NCBI RefSeq assembly: GCF_029428675.1 | Contig: NZ_JAJNEL010000001.1 | Span: 310,001-374,000, forward strand | Reading direction: 5' to 3' | DNA from: Streptomyces sp. JH14 | GTDB lineage: Bacteria; Actinomycetota; Actinomycetes; Streptomycetales; Streptomycetaceae | Length of the DNA stretch: 64,000 nucleotides | In this document: positions 61,168 through 64,000 of the stretch, one piece after another | How positions within the stretch are numbered: position 1 is the stretch's first letter | Layout: every line of letters starts with the position of its first letter | Program-made: the position numbers and the translations under genes | Notes under the pieces: generated by a model | The model's database searches: none | Told to the model about the DNA's origin: nothing | Seen by the model: only the letters and a program-made list of their open reading frames with translations

Positions 61168-61190
61168 TAGTTTGCGCAGGTTGCGCAATC
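61168..61190. promoter_or_regulatory. Second operator region: overlapping TTTGCGCA and TTGCGCAA sites
   Basis: TAGTTTGCGCA runs into GGTTGCGCAATC, giving two half-degenerate copies of the TAGTTTGCGCAAACTA operator, about 70 bp from the first. Paired spacing would allow repressor looping or separate control of the divergent GH39 gene. Confidence 0.62.
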
Positions 61191-61384
61191 GTTACCGACG
61201 CAGAAGCCGGGTGGTGATCAGTGCGGGCGACGCCGAACGGAGCGTCGGCAGGTGGAGCGTTGGCCGCCTTGACACCGTTTTCCGCAGCTCCTTATGGTGC
61301 GCAGCACGTTGAGCGAGAGCACGGCTGATGCCGTGCCCGCCCCGGCGCATCGCGCCCCCGAACCGCAGCAAAGGAACCGCCATC

Positions 61385-62917
61385 ATGCGGATCGTCGTCC
61401 CCTGCCACTCGACAGCTCAGCTCTCCGACGCCTGGCGCTACTGCGTCGGCACCGGTCGGCTCGACCTGGCGCTGCGCCGTGACTACCAGGAGTCTCTCGA
61501 TCTCGTCCAAAGGGAGATCGGCTTCCGGTTCATCCGGGGGCATGGCCTGCTCAGCGACGGGATGGGCATCCACCGGCCCTACGACCACGCCGGTGAGCGG
61601 CGCGTGCGTCACGCCTTCACCTACGTCGACCAGGTGGTGGACGCCTACCTGGAGTTGGGCATCGCACCCTTCCTCGAACTCGGCTTCATGCCGTCCGGAC
61701 TCGCCTCCGGCGACGACACCGTGTTCTGGTGGAAGGGCAACGTCACTCCTCCTCGCGACGAGAAGGAGTGGGCGGAGCTCGTCCGCGCCGTCATCGGCCA
61801 TCTGGTCGACCGCTACGGCATCGACCAGGTGCGCCGGTGGCCGATCGAGGTGTGGAACGAGCCCAACCTGGCGCCGTTCTGGGCAGCGGACCAGGACGCG
61901 TACCACCGCCTCTACGAGGTGACCTCACTGGCGGTCAAGGAGGTCGACGCCGAACTCCAGGTCGGCGGTCCCTCGTTGGCCCCTGGTTACGAGGATGCGT
62001 GGATCCAGCGTTTCGCCGAGTTCGTCGAGGCCCGCGACCTGCCGATCGACTTCGTGAGCCGGCACGCCTATACCTCCGGGCCTGAGCAGCACGTGCCCTT
62101 CGGCGCGCATCAGACGCTCAAGCCGGCGTCGGCGCTGCTCGAGCAGTTCGGCGCCCCGCGGCGGCAGCTGGCGGGCACCAGGCTCGCGGACCTGCCGCTC
62201 CACATAACCGAGTTCAACTCCTCGTACCGACCGGACAACCCGATCCACGACACCGCGTTTCACGCGGCGTACCTCGCGCCGGTGCTGGCGAACGGCGGCG
62301 ACGTCGCGGACTCCTTCTCGTACTGGACGTTCAGCGACGTGTTCGAGGAGGTGGGCATCCCCACCGCGCTGTTCCACGGAGGCTTCGGACTGCTGACGCA
62401 CCGCCAGGTCAAGAAGCCCACCTACCACCTGTACGCGTTCATGGCCGAGATGGGCGAGCAGGTGCTTGCCAGGGGCGAGGACCACCTGGTGACACGGCAC
62501 GGCGACGGCCGCGTCACCGTACTGGCCTGGGCGCCGGCCGACCCGACCGGCGGCAAGCCCGTCGACGGCCACACCGTCCGGCTGTCCCTGCCCGTTGGTG
62601 CCCCGGACGGGCACGGTTCCGCCTTCGCGCGGCGCCGCTCCGTGAGTGAGGACGCCGGTAACTCATGGGCCGCCTGGTGCGAGATGGGACGGCCGCTCGC
62701 GCCCAGCGGCCGCCAGCTCGACGCCCTCCGCGAGGCCGCCGAACCCACGTGCTCACACCGGAGCGTGCCCATTGCCGACGGGCGCGCGGACGTAGATCTT
62801 GTCCTGGCCCGCAACGAAGTGACGCTGCTGGAGCTCACCCCGGTCGTCGACGAGACACCGGAGTGGTGGAGCGACAACCGGCTGTTCGGCCTCGGCACCG
62901 AGGCGCGGACGGGCTGA
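61385..62917 (+). CDS. GH39 family glycosidase (beta-xylosidase-like), intracellular
   Basis: 510 aa from the ATG at 61385 (AAAGGAA 9 nt upstream). TIM barrel with FIRGHGLLSDGMGIHRPY, acid/base E159 in EVWNEPNLAPFW and nucleophile E276 in HITEFNSSY, typical of GH39 retaining beta-xylosidases. The C-terminal beta-sandwich begins at about residue 370. No signal peptide. Divergent from the importer operon across a shared operator region, so co-regulated. The stop lies only some 40 bp before an IS5-type transposase gene, but the C-terminus looks natural. Confidence 0.9.
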   Translation: MRIVVPCHSTAQLSDAWRYCVGTGRLDLALRRDYQESLDLVQREIGFRFIRGHGLLSDGMGIHRPYDHAGERRVRHAFTYVDQVVDAYLELGIAPFLELGFMPSGLASGDDTVFWWKGNVTPPRDEKEWAELVRAVIGHLVDRYGIDQVRRWPIEVWNEPNLAPFWAADQDAYHRLYEVTSLAVKEVDAELQVGGPSLAPGYEDAWIQRFAEFVEARDLPIDFVSRHAYTSGPEQHVPFGAHQTLKPASALLEQFGAPRRQLAGTRLADLPLHITEFNSSYRPDNPIHDTAFHAAYLAPVLANGGDVADSFSYWTFSDVFEEVGIPTALFHGGFGLLTHRQVKKPTYHLYAFMAEMGEQVLARGEDHLVTRHGDGRVTVLAWAPADPTGGKPVDGHTVRLSLPVGAPDGHGSAFARRRSVSEDAGNSWAAWCEMGRPLAPSGRQLDALREAAEPTCSHRSVPIADGRADVDLVLARNEVTLLELTPVVDETPEWWSDNRLFGLGTEARTG

Positions 62918-62961
62918 TTCCGGTAGTAACACGAGTGCCTCTGGCGGATGTTGGGGTTTCT

Positions 62962-63795
62962 GTGACGAAAACCAAGCCCGCCGAGGGCCCTCAGGAAGCT
63001 GTCTACCAGGTTCGCCTGCCGGTGTCGAAGCGGACCATCGATCTGATCGCGGGACTCATACGTGCCCGCCGCAAGCAGCTGGGCACCCGCTGGAGGAAGG
63101 CCGCCCCCGGCCAGCAGGCTGTCCTCGTTCTCGCTCATCTCCGCCATGACCAGCGGCTCGCCGATCTGGCCGGCGGCAACGACATCGCCGCCTCCACCCT
63201 GCGCCGCTGGGTGCTGGAAGTGGTCGGCCTGCTCTCCGCCCGGGCCCCGCGTCTGGACCGCGCACTGAAGAAGATCGCCTCCAAGGGCGGTGTCGTGGTC
63301 CTGCTGGACGGCACCCTCATCCGCACCCGCCGCCGCACCGGGAAGGAGAACCGCAAGAACTCTTCCGGCAAGCACAAGGCCCATGGCCTGCTGTTCCTCG
63401 CCCTGACCGATGAGAAGGGCAACCTGATCTGGATCTCTTCGGTCAAGCCCGGACGGTCCAGCGAGATCACCACCGCCCGCCACAACAAGCTCACCCGTCA
63501 TCTCCCGGAAGCCGGCCTCGGCGCCCTGGCCGACCTCGGCTTCGGCGGCCTGGACGACGACCCCGACGACAACCCAGTGGTCATCACCGGCCGCAAGGCC
63601 ACCCGCAACCACCAGCTCACCACCGCCGAGAAGGAAGCGAACCGCCTACTCAGCCGCGAACGAGCAGCCTGCGAACACGGCTTCACGAACCTCAAATCCT
63701 GGCAGATCCTCACCAAGGTTCGGATGAACACCCGGCACGCGACCACGCTCTTGCGGGCCCTGCTCGTCCTGGCGAACAGCGAGGTCCAGAGGTGA
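62962..63795 (+). CDS. IS5-family transposase (HARBI1-like group)
   Basis: 277 aa, GTG start at 62962 (a GTG at 62935 is possible). N-terminal HTH region RLADLAGGNDIAASTLRRWV; DDE core with Asp in VVVLLDGTLIR, Asp in LADLGFGGLDDD and Glu in RAACEHGFTNLKSWQ. Intact. Terminal inverted repeats could not be matched with confidence. The right side (63850-63898, GTGACCTGCGAAATCAGGAT) has the look of an element end, just before the ATPase fragment. Confidence 0.85.
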   Translation: MTKTKPAEGPQEAVYQVRLPVSKRTIDLIAGLIRARRKQLGTRWRKAAPGQQAVLVLAHLRHDQRLADLAGGNDIAASTLRRWVLEVVGLLSARAPRLDRALKKIASKGGVVVLLDGTLIRTRRRTGKENRKNSSGKHKAHGLLFLALTDEKGNLIWISSVKPGRSSEITTARHNKLTRHLPEAGLGALADLGFGGLDDDPDDNPVVITGRKATRNHQLTTAEKEANRLLSRERAACEHGFTNLKSWQILTKVRMNTRHATTLLRALLVLANSEVQR

Positions 63796-63879
63796 CCGAC
63801 GATCACCCACAGACGATCTCGCTCCCAACCAGCCCGAGTACGTCATCCCGACCCCACACCAGAGCCGTGACCTGCGAAA

Positions 63880-64000
63880 TCAGGATGGAAACTTCTCATT
63901 GACACCTCGCCCGAGGGCTCGGATGCGCTCCTTGAAGGTATGGACGGGCCCAACCGGCTGTTTCTGCTCGATGAGCCGGAGGCCGGCCTGCACCCGGAGG
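63880..64000 (+). pseudogene. AAA-type ATPase fragment, 5' end lost, runs off window
   Basis: From about 63901 the frame reads DTSPEGSDALLEGMDGPNRL, then the Walker B FLLDEPEAGLHPE, the signature of AAA_21/SMC-like ATPases. No Walker A or start codon exists upstream, because the transposase element occupies that DNA. Either the gene was beheaded by the insertion, or its N-terminus lies elsewhere. The remainder is outside the window. Confidence 0.6.

Larger units (their letters stand above)
61044..61384. promoter_or_regulatory. Divergent promoter of the arabinoxylan locus
   Basis: 341 bp without a gene, between the binding-protein gene and GH39. It contains the operators at 61093 and 61168 in relatively AT-rich islands. 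The remainder (61195-61384) is GC-rich and unremarkable. Confidence 0.6.

Noticed and set aside
62918..62961. Left terminal inverted repeat of the last transposon
   Set aside because: GGTAGTAACACGAG compared with the right-side GGTGTCAATGAGAAG gives only about half matching positions; not enough to define the end.
1..64000. tRNA, rRNA, riboswitch or CRISPR array
   Set aside because: Looked for T-loop GGTTCRANYCC, cloverleaf-like palindromes, long conserved leader structures and spaced direct repeats; none convincing by eye.

Overview
This 64 kb window is high-GC actinobacterial DNA, almost certainly from a Streptomyces chromosome. The signs are strong GC bias at third codon positions, Tat and lipoprotein signals on secreted proteins, sugar importers with no ATPase of their own (the MsiK-dependent type), and many LacI/IclR/TetR regulators. 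It reads as a plant cell-wall (hemicellulose and arabinan) utilisation region with ordinary metabolism and mobile-element debris in between. No tRNA, rRNA or CRISPR array was seen.

Region by region: (1) 1-12 kb is an arabinose-type locus: a CUT2 sugar importer (ATPase, binding protein), divergent from a Tat-exported GH127 beta-L-arabinofuranosidase with a triplicated lectin-like tail, a GH2 enzyme carrying an arabinofuranose-binding AbfB domain, and a convergent 1092-aa PA14-GH2-LamG enzyme. Three TTTNCAACGWT-like sites in front of the three transcription units suggest one shared repressor, not encoded here. (2) 12-17.5 kb is a graveyard: an FGE-fold protein lacking the catalytic cysteines, a truncated ORF, an IS5-type element, an IS701-like element and a hairpin MITE stacked at the same TA, a lipoprotein, and two gene remnants. 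(3) 17.5-19.2 kb holds an old yellow enzyme and a small unknown. (4) 19.2-33 kb is a glucuronoxylan locus: GH10 xylanase, a glucarate dehydratase gene with an internal deletion, a sodium/solute symporter and GH115 alpha-glucuronidase, next to bxlEFG-bxlA (xylobiose importer and GH3 xylosidase) and divergent bxlR. CGAA..TTCG boxes stand in front of both bxlE and the xylanase.

(5) 33-36 kb has housekeeping-like singletons (beta-propeller protein, DUF5990, VOC) and a second MITE copy. (6) 36.5-40.8 kb is a self-contained module: an M19-like dipeptidase lacking canonical metal ligands, an amidohydrolase, an IclR regulator and an ornithine-cyclodeaminase-like enzyme, with a perfect 15-bp palindrome at the divergent promoter. 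(7) 41-48 kb holds a sugar O-acetyltransferase/TetR pair with twin operators, VOC, uracil-DNA glycosylase, a BadF/NagK-type kinase, a sirohydrochlorin-chelatase-like protein without catalytic histidines and a lactonase. (8) 48-51.3 kb is an integrated-element scar: broken tyrosine integrase, a FUSC tail fragment, an intact FUSC gene and an excisionase-like HTH gene. (9) 51.5-63 kb contains a CocE-type hydrolase and an arabinoxylan locus (CUT1 importer, GH51, GH43, LacI, divergent GH39) with TTGCGCAA-core operators. An IS5-type transposase and a beheaded AAA ATPase end the window.

Functionally the three sugar loci are complementary. GH10, GH115, GH51, GH43 and GH39 debranch and cut arabino-glucurono-xylan, BxlEFG and the second CUT1 system import oligomers, BxlA finishes xylo-oligomers, and the first locus deals with terminal arabinofuranose-type glycans. 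All annotations rest on reading the translated sequences; no database search was run.
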